Shown here: piece by piece, positions 35,893-48,262 of the stretch
Numbering within the stretch: the first letter of the stretch is position 1
How the letters are laid out: every line of letters starts with the position of its first letter
NCBI RefSeq assembly: GCF_012932145.1
Contig: NZ_MWOK01000006.1
Span: forward strand, 124,001-188,000
DNA: 64,000 nucleotides
DNA from: Acidovorax sp. SRB_14
Lineage (GTDB): Bacteria; Pseudomonadota; Gammaproteobacteria; Burkholderiales; Burkholderiaceae_C
Direction: 5' to 3'
Notes under the pieces: model-generated
Seen by the model: the letters and a program-made list of their open reading frames with translations, nothing else
Database searches by the model: none
What the model was told of the DNA's origin: nothing
Position numbers and translations under genes: made by a program

Positions 35893-37290
35893 TTATTGGC
35901 TCAGCAGGGCGCTGCGGGCCTGCACCAGGCCGGCGATCGCGCCGGCGCTGTCGGCGTGGCGGCCGCCGTGGACGCGGTGCTGGCCGGCCACCCAGACGGC
36001 GTCGATGGCCGAGCTGCGGTGGCTGGCAAATACGTGGGCCGACAGCATGTCGGCTGCATTCAGGCCCTGCAGCGAGGGGTGCTGTGCGTCGAGCACGGCG
36101 AAATCGGCCTGCTGGCCGGTGGCCAGGCCGCCGACGGCGCGGCCCGCGGCCTGGGCGCCGCCCTGGACCGCGGCGAGCGCCATGGCGCTGGCGACCTGCG
36201 GCTGCGCGGCGCTGGCGCAGACGTTGCGCTGGCGCGTGGCCAGGCGCTGGCCGTATTCGAGCAGCATCAGCTCCTCGGCGGCATTGACGCAGGTGTGGCT
36301 GTCCGAGCCTATGCCCCAGCGGCCGGCGCCGGCCACCCAGGCCGGCAGGTCGAAAATGCCGTCGCCCAGGTTGCCCTCGGTGCTCGGGCACAGGCCGGCC
36401 ACGGCGCCCGACGCGGCGGCGCGCGCGTACTCATGGGCGTCCATGTGGGTGGCATGCACCAGGCACCAGCGCGTGTTGACCTCGGCATGGTCGAGCAGCC
36501 AGGCCACGGGGCGCTGGCCGCTCCAGGCGACGCAGGCATCCACCTCCTGGGTCTGCTCCGCGATGTGGATGTGGATCGGTGCCGTGGGGTCGATGGCGTC
36601 CAGGCCGGCGAGTGCCTCGCGCAGGGCTTCGGGCGGCACGGCGCGCAGCGAATGCGGTGCCAGGCCCAGGCGTGCGCCTTGCGCGTCGCACGGCGGCTTG
36701 AGCGTTTCGAGCAGCCGCAGCATGGAGTCGGTCGAGCGGATGAAGCGGCGCTGGCCTTCGTGGGGCGGCAGGCCGCCAAAGCCGCTGGCTTGGTAGAGCA
36801 CCGGCAGCAGTGTCATGCCGATGCCGGCGCGCCGCGCGGCGCGCAGCAGCGCCCGCGCCAGCGTGGCGTCATCGGCATAGGGCCGGCCGCTCGGGTCGTG
36901 GTGCACGTAGTGGAACTCGCAGACCGCCGTGTAGCCGGCTTCGAGCATTTCGACGTACAGGCCGTAGGCGATGGCTTCGAGCTGTTCGGGGCCGAGCTTG
37001 GCGGCAAAGCGGTACATCAGCGTGCGCCAGCTCCAGAAGCTGTCTTGGCTGCCATCGGCGTTTTGGCCCCGGTACTCGGTCAGGCCGGCGAGGGCGCGCT
37101 GGAAGGCGTGGGAATGCAGATTGGGCATGCCGGGGATGAGGGGGCCTGCTGCGGTGGCGGTTCCTTCGGGAGGCGTTGCCGTGTCGGGCTGGACTTGCGT
37201 GAGCTGGCCTTGGTCGTTCCAGGTCAGCAGGACGTCTTGAGCCCAGCCGGTGGGGAGCAGGGCTTGGGGTGCGAAGAGGGTATGGGTCAT
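35893..37290 (-). CDS. hutF: Formimidoylglutamate deiminase
   Basis: HutF converts N-formimino-glutamate to N-formylglutamate and ammonia. The 465-residue amidohydrolase has the metal-binding NLHSHAFQRALAG near residues 56-68, a distal HIAEQ segment and the conserved SDSHTC. Its presence shows that this strain uses the two-step HutF/HutG branch rather than a direct formiminoglutamase. ATG 37290 begins the conserved sequence. A strong hairpin lies in the 97-bp gap after hutI. Confidence 0.95.
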   Translation of the reverse strand: MTHTLFAPQALLPTGWAQDVLLTWNDQGQLTQVQPDTATPPEGTATAAGPLIPGMPNLHSHAFQRALAGLTEYRGQNADGSQDSFWSWRTLMYRFAAKLGPEQLEAIAYGLYVEMLEAGYTAVCEFHYVHHDPSGRPYADDATLARALLRAARRAGIGMTLLPVLYQASGFGGLPPHEGQRRFIRSTDSMLRLLETLKPPCDAQGARLGLAPHSLRAVPPEALREALAGLDAIDPTAPIHIHIAEQTQEVDACVAWSGQRPVAWLLDHAEVNTRWCLVHATHMDAHEYARAAASGAVAGLCPSTEGNLGDGIFDLPAWVAGAGRWGIGSDSHTCVNAAEELMLLEYGQRLATRQRNVCASAAQPQVASAMALAAVQGGAQAAGRAVGGLATGQQADFAVLDAQHPSLQGLNAADMLSAHVFASHRSSAIDAVWVAGQHRVHGGRHADSAGAIAGLVQARSALLSQ

Positions 37291-37321
37291 GGGCTTTTTT
37301 GATGTGCTTTGGGAATTGCGA

Positions 37322-37355
37322 GGTTCCGGGGCGGGGGGCACCCGGCCCCGGAACC
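37322..37355. other. Strong hairpin in the hutI-hutF gap
   Basis: GGTTCCGGGGC and GCCCCGGAACC form a perfect 11-bp GC-rich stem around a 12-nt loop, inside the transcribed gap between hutI and hutF. No T-run follows on either strand, so it is more likely an mRNA-processing or stability element, or an inserted palindrome, than a terminator. Confidence 0.6.
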
Positions 37356-37387
37356 CCGAGAAACCGACCAATTCCAAAATCTGGCCA

Positions 37388-38617
<1,230 letters not shown>

Positions 38618-38649
38618 GGCGCAGGCTCTCGGTGGGCGGTGAAGGACTA

Positions 38650-38701
38650 TTGAATCGATAGCTGTCATCGCTTGCTGGGTAAGCGCTGGAGGGCGTTTTG
38701 A
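38650..38701 (+). repeat. Dispersed 50-bp repeat between hutI and hutD
   Basis: The boxes read TTGAATCGATAGCTGTCATC, GCTTGCTGGGTAAGCGCTGG, then AGGGCGTTTTGA. It occupies the gap in the middle of the hut operon and is transcribed antisense to the orientation used at 3999-4048. Confidence 0.8.
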
Positions 38702-38734
38702 TGCAAATTCATGCGGTTGTGTGGCTGTGCGGTT

Positions 38735-39322
38735 TCAGGGGCTGTGCAGGCGCACCGCCAGCAGCCGGGCGCCGGGTGATTCGGGCTGGACATCCACGGG
38801 CTGCATGGCGCCGCTCCAGCGCAGGCCCTCGCCGGTGTGCAGCACCGAGCGGTCGTGGCCCAGCCGCCAGGCACCGCCCAGCGCCAGCAGCAGGCCGTGC
38901 GGCGCGGGCGCGATGGCGCCGGCCTGCTCCAGCACATGCAGCTCGGCCTGCCACTGGCCGCGGCGCGCCATCACATTGAAGTCGGTCGATGCGCCGCCCA
39001 GCAGCGTGCAGTGGACCGCGGCGTCGCCGCTGAAGGCAAAGGGCTGGCCGGGCGTGTCCAGCCGGTGGTCGATGGCGCCGTCCGGCGACTGCAGCCGCAC
39101 GCCGCCGCCGTCCAGCAGCAGGATGTGGCGGTCCACGCCGGCAAACACCGAAAAAAGCCCGGGCGCCGCGATGCTGGCGATGCTGATGCGCCAGCCGAAG
39201 TCGTCCAGCCCGGCGCCGGGCGGCCAGCAGGCGATCTCGCGGGTGCTGCCGCCGCCGTTCTTCCACGGCATCACAGGCAGTTGGTCGCGCGCAAAGCGCT
39301 GCAGCGGGGGGGAGGGGGTCAT
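38735..39322 (-). CDS. hutD: HutD family protein
   Basis: The 195-residue protein has the HutD cupin-like double-barrel signature: LPVMPWKNGGGSTREIA near the start and FNVMARRG in the second half. HutD is common in hut operons; in Pseudomonas it limits flux through the pathway, but its molecular action is not settled. It lies between hutU and hutI on the minus strand, 24 bp after the hutU stop. Confidence 0.9.
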   Translation of the reverse strand: MTPSPPLQRFARDQLPVMPWKNGGGSTREIACWPPGAGLDDFGWRISIASIAAPGLFSVFAGVDRHILLLDGGGVRLQSPDGAIDHRLDTPGQPFAFSGDAAVHCTLLGGASTDFNVMARRGQWQAELHVLEQAGAIAPAPHGLLLALGGAWRLGHDRSVLHTGEGLRWSGAMQPVDVQPESPGARLLAVRLHSP

Positions 39323-39346
39323 GGGTGCGGCCTCGCCTTGTGCGGC

Positions 39347-41068
<1,722 letters not shown>

Positions 41069-41107
41069 GGCAAGGACTCCGGTGAAAAAGCAGGGCGGGA
41101 ACACGGA

Positions 41108-42676
41108 TCAGGCGTGGCTGGGCAGGATGCTGCGCAGCACATCGGGCAGGTCGGCCTGCAGTGCCCACAGGCGCACGGCCTCGATGTCGGGGGCCAGGTA
41201 GCGGTCGCTCTCCAGGAAGGCGACCTTCTCGCGCAGCTTGCTGAATTCGGCCTCGACCAGCGGAGAGCTTTTGAGCTTGCGCTTGAGCTCGATGCCCTGC
41301 GCGGCGGACATGGCTTCGATGCCGACCACGACGGCGGTGTTGTTGACCATGTCGCCCAGGCGGCGTGCCGCGTAGGTGGCCATGGAGACGTGGTCTTCCT
41401 GGTTGGCCGAGGTGGGCAGGCTGTCGACGCTGCCGGGGTGGGCCAGCGACTTGTTCTCGGAGGCCAGCGCGGCGGCCGTGACCTGCGCAATCATGAAGCC
41501 CGAGTTCAGGCCGCCGTCGCGCACCAGGAAGGGCGGCAGGCCCGACAGACCGGTGTCCAGCAGCAGCGCGATGCGGCGCTCGGCAATCGCGCCGATCTCG
41601 CTGATGGCCAGCGCGATGATGTCGGCGGCAAAGGCCACCGGCTCGGCGTGGAAGTTGCCGCCCGAGATCACCTCCCCGGTGTCGGTGAACACCAGCGGGT
41701 TGTCCGACGCGGCATTGGCCTCAATGCGCAGCACACGTGCGGCGTGCGTGAGGTTGTCCAGGCATGCGCCCATGACCTGCGGAATGCAGCGGATGGAATA
41801 CGGGTCCTGCACCCGGCCGCAGTCGGCGTGCGAGGGCACGATGGCGCTGCCTTCGAGCAGGGCGCGCACGGCCGCCGCGACGGCGATCTGGCCGGGCTGG
41901 CCGCGCGCGGTGTGGATGCGCTCGTCAAAGGGCTTGATGGAGCCCTGGATGGCTTCGAGCGACAGCGCGCCCGACATCAGGGCCGAGGCAAACACGTCCT
42001 CGGCGCCAAACAGGCCGACCAGCGCCAGCGCGGTGGAGACCTGCGTGCCGTTGAGCAGCGCCAGGCCTTCCTTGGGGCCGAGCACAAAGGGTTCGAGGCC
42101 GATGCGGCGCATGGCGTCGGCGCCGCTGACCACGGTGCCGTCGGCCAGGGTGGCCTCGCCTTCGCCGATCAGCACGCAGGCCATGTGGGCCAGCGGCGCC
42201 AGGTCGCCCGAGGCTCCGACCGAGCCCTTGGCCGGAATGCGCGGCATCACGCCGGCGTTGAACAGCGCCAGCAGCGCATCGACCAGCTCCGGCCGCACGC
42301 CCGAGTGGCCGCGCGCCAGGCTCACCGCCTTGGTCGCCAACACCAGGCGCACCACGGGGGCCGCGAGCGGCTCGCCGGTGCCCACGCTGTGCGAGAGCAC
42401 CAGGTTGCGCTGCAGGTCGGCCAGGTGGTTGGCGGCGATGCGCGTGCTGGCGAGTTTTCCAAAGCCGGTGTTGATGCCGTAGACCACTTCGTCGTTGTCG
42501 AGGATGCGCTGCACCACGGCCTGCGAACGGGCCATGGCACCGCGCACAGACGGGTCGAGCGCCAGGCGCACACCGCCGGCCTGGATGCGGCGCAGCAGGC
42601 CCAGGCCCACCTGGCCCGGGGTGAGCAGCAGTTCGGCGGGACCAGTCGATGGGGTGGACGAAGCAGAGGAGAACAT
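41108..42676 (-). CDS. hutH: Histidine ammonia-lyase
   Basis: HutH removes ammonia from histidine to give urocanate. The 522-residue product has the Ala-Ser-Gly triad (155-157, [12 protein letters not shown]) that cyclises to the MIO prosthetic group, together with YGINTGFG and the Gln/Tyr-rich active-site regions. The ATG at 42676 begins with a short Ser/Thr-rich extension and has AAAGG upstream. It is the first gene of the hutHUDIFG operon, whose promoter contains a probable HutC site at 42744. Confidence 0.97.
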   Translation of the reverse strand: MFSSASSTPSTGPAELLLTPGQVGLGLLRRIQAGGVRLALDPSVRGAMARSQAVVQRILDNDEVVYGINTGFGKLASTRIAANHLADLQRNLVLSHSVGTGEPLAAPVVRLVLATKAVSLARGHSGVRPELVDALLALFNAGVMPRIPAKGSVGASGDLAPLAHMACVLIGEGEATLADGTVVSGADAMRRIGLEPFVLGPKEGLALLNGTQVSTALALVGLFGAEDVFASALMSGALSLEAIQGSIKPFDERIHTARGQPGQIAVAAAVRALLEGSAIVPSHADCGRVQDPYSIRCIPQVMGACLDNLTHAARVLRIEANAASDNPLVFTDTGEVISGGNFHAEPVAFAADIIALAISEIGAIAERRIALLLDTGLSGLPPFLVRDGGLNSGFMIAQVTAAALASENKSLAHPGSVDSLPTSANQEDHVSMATYAARRLGDMVNNTAVVVGIEAMSAAQGIELKRKLKSSPLVEAEFSKLREKVAFLESDRYLAPDIEAVRLWALQADLPDVLRSILPSHA

Positions 42677-42743
42677 GCGGAACCTTTGGGAAAGAAGGGT
42701 GGGAGGAAGGCGGTGCAAGGGGTGAAAAGGATGTGTTTATTAA

Positions 42744-42753
42744 TGTATAGACA
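42744..42753. promoter_or_regulatory. Probable HutC operator, hutH side
   Basis: TGTATAGACA in an AT-rich context lies 68 bp upstream of the hutH start. It is an imperfect palindrome close to the TGTATATACA type site known for Pseudomonas HutC. The regulator is encoded at 46180. Binding is inferred. Confidence 0.6.
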
Positions 42754-42981
42754 ATAAAAGCGCGTGGCAAGTGCTTTGGGGGCTCCCAAAAGCTAGAGAA
42801 ATCCCTTAGAGGCATGTGGGCGATCTCTGCGAAGCTGCACGGCCGCCCGGCGCCGCACGCGCCCACGGCTGCCACCGCAGCGCTGCGTTCCGTGACCGGC
42901 GGCACCGTGAGGAAAGATCGAAACATCCCGCGGAATCCGGGTAAACGCGCATGCCTTGGCAAAAAAACCGGTGCTTTAATA

Positions 42982-42991
42982 TGTATAGGCA
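42982..42991. promoter_or_regulatory. Probable HutC operator, transporter side
   Basis: TGTATAGGCA, flanked by the same TTTAAT and AAATAAAAG blocks as the site at 42744, lies 91 bp upstream of the solute-binding protein gene. Two matching sites suggest coordinated repression of both transcripts. Confidence 0.6.
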
Positions 42992-43081
42992 AATAAAAGA
43001 CGGGCTCGATTTTGGCAGTCTTGATGCCCGCGGCACAGCCAGCAAGGGCGGGCCGGTTTTCCAACAAGACCTGGAGACAAC

Positions 43082-43906
43082 ATGACAAAACGTCCCTTTC
43101 TCAAGAGCCTTGCCGCTGCGGCCATCGCGCTGGCATGCGTCGGCGCCCACGCGCAGGATTCCCTGGCGCGGGTCAAGCAGACGGGGGTGCTGAAGGTAGG
43201 AACCGAAACCGCGTTTGCGCCGTTTGACTTCATCAAGGACGGCAGCCACGCCGGGCTGAACGTGGACCTGTTCAACGAGGTCGCCAAGGAATTGGGTGTC
43301 AAGCTGGAGTGGGTGCTGTTGCCGTGGGAGGGCGTGCTGCCTGGGCTGGAGACGAGCAAGTTCGACATGGTGGCCGGCCCGGCCACCATCACCAAGGCGC
43401 GCCTGGAGCGCTACCGCTTCTCCGTGCCCGTGGCCGAGGCCACGGCGGCGTTCCTCAAGCGCAAGGGCGACGCCTCGGTCACGAAACCGGCCGACCTGTC
43501 GGGCAAGATCGTGGGCGGGGCCAAGAGCTCTGCCCAGCTGATCCAGGCGAAGACGTTTGGCGAAACCCTGCCCGGCAAGATCCAGACGCGCGACTACCCC
43601 GGCAACAACGAGGCCTATGCCGACCTTGCGGCCGGCCGGATTTCCGCGGTTTCCAACTCGCTGCCCAACATCGCCTATGTGGCGCAGCAACGCCCCGACA
43701 CCTTCGAGGTGGTGCAGCCCGCGTTTGGCGCCAAGAGCTACTTCGGCTACATCAGCCGCAAGGACGCCGATGCGGCGAAGCTGGCCGACGCGGTCGACGC
43801 GGCGCTGCTGAAGATGAAGCGCGACGGCCGCCTGGCCAGTCTGCAGAAGAAGTGGTTCGGCGAGAGCTTCGATACGCCCGACCAGGCGCCGGCACCCAGC
43901 TTCTGA
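43082..43906 (+). CDS. Polar amino-acid ABC transporter, periplasmic substrate-binding protein
   Basis: The 274-residue product has a Sec signal (1-24, ending GAHA) and the SBP_bac_3 fold: LKVGTETAFAPFDF, GLNVDLFNEVAKELG and GKIVGGAKSSAQLI. It should capture a polar amino acid or related compound in the periplasm. Its place between the HutC-type sites and hutC suggests histidine or urocanate, but binding residues do not prove that. It opens an operon with two permeases, an ATPase and hutC. Confidence 0.92.
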   Translation: MTKRPFLKSLAAAAIALACVGAHAQDSLARVKQTGVLKVGTETAFAPFDFIKDGSHAGLNVDLFNEVAKELGVKLEWVLLPWEGVLPGLETSKFDMVAGPATITKARLERYRFSVPVAEATAAFLKRKGDASVTKPADLSGKIVGGAKSSAQLIQAKTFGETLPGKIQTRDYPGNNEAYADLAAGRISAVSNSLPNIAYVAQQRPDTFEVVQPAFGAKSYFGYISRKDADAAKLADAVDAALLKMKRDGRLASLQKKWFGESFDTPDQAPAPSF

Positions 43907-43989
43907 ACGGTTTGATCCCCGAGACGGCGGCGGGGTGGCTTCCGGCCCCCTGTCGCCTTCCTCCATTTTTTGAAACAGAGGCGTGACCC

Positions 43990-44634
43990 ATGTCTTTCAA
44001 ATTGTTCATGTTGCTGGTGCAGGCCTGCGGCTGGACCCTTGTGATCAGCAGCGCCTCCATCGTGGCAGGGCTGGCGCTGGGGACGGTGGTGTCTGCCGCG
44101 ATGCAGTCCAGCCACCGTGCGCTGTCGCTGGCGGGGCGCACCTTTGTCAGCTTTTTTCGCGGCGCGCCGCTCCTGGTGCAGCTGCTGCTGATCTACAACC
44201 TGCTGCCCATGCTGGGGCTGAACGTGCCGAGCATGGTCGCTGCCATCGTGGGGCTGTCGCTGTGCACGGCGGCCTACCAGGCGGAAAACCTGCGCGGTGG
44301 CTTTGCCAGCGTGCCGCGCGGCCTGCTGGAAGCGGCCGACATGCTGGGCATGACGCCCTTTCAGCAGTTCTGGCGCATCCGCGCGCCGATTGCGCTGCGC
44401 ATGACGCTGCCGGCCCTGACCAACGAGGCCATCATGATCTTGAAGGCCTCGTCGCTGGTGTCGGTGGTCGGCGTGATCGAGTTGACGCGCATGGCGCAGG
44501 ACCTGTCGGCCAGTACCTTCCAGCCGCTGCCGCTGTTTGCCGCCGCGGCGCTGCTTTACCTGGTCATCAACAGCGCGGTGGCCCTGGGTGCCCGCCGGCT
44601 TGAAGGCTCGTTTCGCTGGGGAGTCAAGGCATGA
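43990..44634 (+). CDS. Amino-acid ABC transporter permease (HisQ/HisM family)
   Basis: The 214-residue inner-membrane protein has about five helices and the EAA loop that docks on the ATPase (ADMLGMTPFQQFWRIRAPIALRMTLPALTNEAI). Its ATG is 84 bp after the binding protein, and its stop overlaps the next permease by 4 bp. The two permeases probably form a heterodimer for one transporter. Confidence 0.92.
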   Translation: MSFKLFMLLVQACGWTLVISSASIVAGLALGTVVSAAMQSSHRALSLAGRTFVSFFRGAPLLVQLLLIYNLLPMLGLNVPSMVAAIVGLSLCTAAYQAENLRGGFASVPRGLLEAADMLGMTPFQQFWRIRAPIALRMTLPALTNEAIMILKASSLVSVVGVIELTRMAQDLSASTFQPLPLFAAAALLYLVINSAVALGARRLEGSFRWGVKA

Positions 44635-45299
44635 ATTTCGATGTCGACCTGATCGCTTCGTTCGGCCCCGAGTTGCTGCATGCCGGGGGCGTGACCTTCC
44701 TGATCTGGCTGGGCGGCGCCCTGGCGGCCATTGTGCTGGGCTTTGTCGTGGCCATCGGGCGGCGCTACGGGCCGCCCGCGCTGGATGCGGCGCTGCGCGC
44801 CTACGTTGACCTGATTCGCGGCACGCCGTTTTTGATCCAGCTTTTTCTGCTCTACTACGGCGGCCCCTTCATCGGCCTGTCGATGGAGCCCGTGCCTGCG
44901 GGCCTGCTGGGCCTGGCGGTGTACGGCGCGGCGTATTTCAGCGAAATTTTCCGTGCCGGCTTTGAAGCCGTGCCGCGCGGCCACATCGAGGCGGGCGAGT
45001 GCCTGGGGCTGAGCCGCGTGCAGATCGTCCAGCGCATCCTGGTGCCCGAGATGACCATGCTGGTGTTGCCGCCGGCCGTCAACATGGTGATTGTGCTGCT
45101 GAAGGAAACCGCGGTGCTGTCCATCATCACCGTGCCGGAGCTGACCTTCCAGGTGGGTTCCCTGGGTTCGGAGAAATACGCCTTCGTCGAAGCGATGTTT
45201 CTGCTCGCTTGCTTTTACTGGGCCTTGGTCGAAGTGTGCGGCAGTCTGGGCCGCATGGCCGAAGCCCGCCTTTCCCGATTTGGATTTACCAACCCATGA
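44631..45299 (+). CDS. Amino-acid ABC transporter permease (HisQ/HisM family)
   Basis: The 222-residue protein has the same fold as its upstream neighbour, with YVDLIRGTPFLIQLFLLYYGGP near the second helix and an EAA loop (GECLGLSRVQIVQRILVPEMTMLVLPPAVNM). Start ATGA overlaps the first permease stop. Its own stop overlaps an in-frame ATG at 45296 of the ATPase gene, keeping the operon tight. Confidence 0.92.
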   Translation: MNFDVDLIASFGPELLHAGGVTFLIWLGGALAAIVLGFVVAIGRRYGPPALDAALRAYVDLIRGTPFLIQLFLLYYGGPFIGLSMEPVPAGLLGLAVYGAAYFSEIFRAGFEAVPRGHIEAGECLGLSRVQIVQRILVPEMTMLVLPPAVNMVIVLLKETAVLSIITVPELTFQVGSLGSEKYAFVEAMFLLACFYWALVEVCGSLGRMAEARLSRFGFTNP

Positions 45300-45388
45300 C
45301 CGATACCCTCACCCACCGTTCCGCCTTCCCTGTGGCGACTCCAGGCGCCAAGACTTCACCTGCCGCTGAGGCCCCCCGGAGGACCGCC

Positions 45389-46179
<791 letters not shown>

Positions 46180-46180
<1 letters not shown>

Positions 46181-47073
46181 TGACCCTGGACGCCAAGCCC
46201 TCCCGACCCGACGCGACCTCTGGCGCGTCCCCCAAGATGCCGCCCAAGGCTGCAGCCCCAGCCGCCGTCAAGGCCGCAGGCAAGGCTGCGGCGGCGGTGC
46301 CGGCCAAAGCGCCGGCAGCGGGGCCGGCCGCCACAGGGTCGCTGCACCAGCGCATCCTGAGCGACATCGAGCAGCGCATCCTGAGCGGCGAATGGCCGCC
46401 CGGGCACCGTATTCCCTCCGAGCACGAGCTGACGGACATTTACCAGTGCTCGCGCATGACCGTCAACAAGGTGCTGACGCAACTGGCGCGCGCCAACATG
46501 GTCGAGCGGCGGCGCAAGGCGGGCAGCTTTGTGATGCGCTCGCATTCGCGCTCGGCGGTGCTCGAAATCCACGACATCCGCGCCGAAGTGCTGGCGCTGG
46601 GCCAGCCTTACCGCTACGAGCTGATCGGCCTCAAAAAGCGGCGCAGCCTGCGTGCCGACATGGACGCGCTGGAACTGGACAAGGCCGGGCCGGTGCTGGA
46701 GCTGCGCAGCCTGCACTACGCGGGACCGCTGCCGTTCTGCCTCGAACACCGGCTGATCAACCTGGCTGCCGTGCCGCAGGCCGGCAGTGAATCCTTCCAG
46801 GACGAGCCGCCCGGCGCCTGGCTGGTCAGCCATGTGCCCTGGACCTCGGCGGAGCACCGCATCCGCGCCGGCGCGTCCGATGCCGGCATGGCGGCTCTGC
46901 TGCGGGTGGCGCCCGGTTCGCCGTGCCTGATCATCCAGCGCCGCACCTGGACGGGAGAGAGCCCGGTGACGTTTGTGCGGCTGGCCTATCCGGGCGAAGA
47001 GCACGAACTGGTCGCGCATTTCTCGCCCACCAAGGAGGGCAAGGCGGCCAACGCTGGCAGCAACGCCGTCTGA
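46180..47073 (+). CDS. hutC: Histidine-utilisation repressor, GntR family
   Basis: The 297-residue protein has a GntR winged helix (LHQRILSDIEQRILSGEWPPGHRIPSEHEL, TVNKVLTQLARANMVERRRKAGSFV) and a UTRA effector domain that in HutC proteins binds urocanate. About 50 residues rich in Ala, Pro and Lys precede the DNA-binding domain, a disordered extension not found in most HutC. It is the last gene of the transporter operon (TGATG overlap) and probably represses both divergent hut transcripts through the two TGTATAG-CA sites. Confidence 0.92.
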
Positions 47074-47128
47074 GCGCAGCCGGCGCTGAAGCACCGGGGG
47101 CAGCCTTCCGCCTTGCCGGCGGGACGGT

Positions 47129-48109
47129 CTATTCGCTGGCGAGGCGGTGCCCGGGGCCGGCCTTGAGCCGGCTCAGCGGAATATCCCCGGAGGAAAGCCC
47201 GGCCTGCCGCCGTCCCGCGGCCATCACCCACTGCTGGAACTCGCGGCCAAAGGGTTTGTTCAGCGCGGCGCGGTCCCAGGCCAGGAAGTAGGGCTGGGGC
47301 AGCTGCAGGCGGTGGTCGAACGGCAGGACCAGGCGCCGCTCCGCGAGGTCGCCGGTGATCATCGCGATCGGTGCCAGCACCAAACCCCGGCCGGCCAGCG
47401 CGGCATCGATGGCGGCGCTGGAGAGAGAAAAGGTCAGCGAGCTGTCGACCGCACCGCCGCCGTCCATGCCTGCGCTGCGCGCCCAGTCGGCCCAGTTGGG
47501 CGGGGGCCGGTGCACGCGTTCCCAGTCGATGCCGATCAGCGGCAGGTCGAGCAGTTCGGCCGGCGTGCGCACCGTGTGCGACGCCAGCAAATCCGGCGCA
47601 CACGCCGGCACCACCCAGTCGGTGAACAGCTCGGCGTGGTGCGCATGGTGGCGCGACTGTTCGCCGTACGAGATGCGAAAGTCGGTTTCGCCGCCCTGCA
47701 GATCGGGCTCGCGCTCGGCGCCCACCAGGCGCAGCCGGGCGCCCGCATGCGCCGCCTGCCAGTCAAACAGCAGCGTGCCCAGCCACTTGCTGGCCACCGA
47801 GGACAGGCAGCTCACCGTCAGGCCGCTTTCGGTGCGCAGCCGCCACAGGCTTTGCTGCGCGGCACGCAGGCGGTCGAATGCCGTGCCCAGCTCCTTGTGG
47901 TAGAGCCGTCCCCAGGTCGACAACTCCATGCCTTTGCCGCGCCGCTCGAACAGGCGCAAATCGAGCAGTTCTTCGAGTTTGCGCACCTGCTGGCTCACGG
48001 CGCCGGCCGACACGCCCATCTCCAGCGCGGCAGCCATCACGCTGCCGGTGCGCGCCACGGCCTCGAAGGCCTGCAGGGCGCGCAAGGGCGGCAGTTGCTG
48101 AGGGGGCAT
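47129..48109 (-). CDS. LysR-family regulator, GcvA-like
   Basis: The 326-residue protein begins PPLRALQAFEAVARTGSVMAAALEMGVSAGAVSQQVRKLEELL, a LysR helix-turn-helix of the GcvA/AmpR type, followed by the effector domain. An ATG at 48127 would add six residues. It is divergent from the Rieske oxygenase operon, and the 153-bp gap contains a T-N11-A palindrome, so it is probably that operon's activator. The inducer is unknown. Confidence 0.9.
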   Translation of the reverse strand: MPPQQLPPLRALQAFEAVARTGSVMAAALEMGVSAGAVSQQVRKLEELLDLRLFERRGKGMELSTWGRLYHKELGTAFDRLRAAQQSLWRLRTESGLTVSCLSSVASKWLGTLLFDWQAAHAGARLRLVGAEREPDLQGGETDFRISYGEQSRHHAHHAELFTDWVVPACAPDLLASHTVRTPAELLDLPLIGIDWERVHRPPPNWADWARSAGMDGGGAVDSSLTFSLSSAAIDAALAGRGLVLAPIAMITGDLAERRLVLPFDHRLQLPQPYFLAWDRAALNKPFGREFQQWVMAAGRRQAGLSSGDIPLSRLKAGPGHRLASE

Positions 48110-48158
48110 GGCGGGCGAAGAGCGCATGGCGGCACGGCTTTTTGAACACAGCATTGAG

Positions 48159-48173
48159 TTTAGCTTTTCTAAA
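48159..48173. promoter_or_regulatory. Candidate LysR-type operator
   Basis: TTTAG-CTTTT-CTAAA is a perfect interrupted palindrome of the T-N11-A form typical of LysR sites. It lies 50 bp from the regulator start and about 90 bp before the Rieske oxygenase gene. Confidence 0.5.
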
Positions 48174-48262
48174 GAAGAACGCAGATCAATTCGCTTGTTG
48201 CAGGCGGTGGCATTGGCTATGGTGTGGCACCGCAATCCGCTTTTGCCGAGAGGAAATCCGCC

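Larger units (their letters stand above)
42677..43081. promoter_or_regulatory. Divergent hut control region
   Basis: These 405 bp separate hutH (leftward) from the amino-acid transporter (rightward) and hold no gene. They contain two copies of a similar 25-bp AT-rich block, TTTATTAATGTATAGACAAT and TTTAATATGTATAGGCAAAT, each next to one of the two divergent transcripts. These are the probable HutC operators. Confidence 0.7.
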
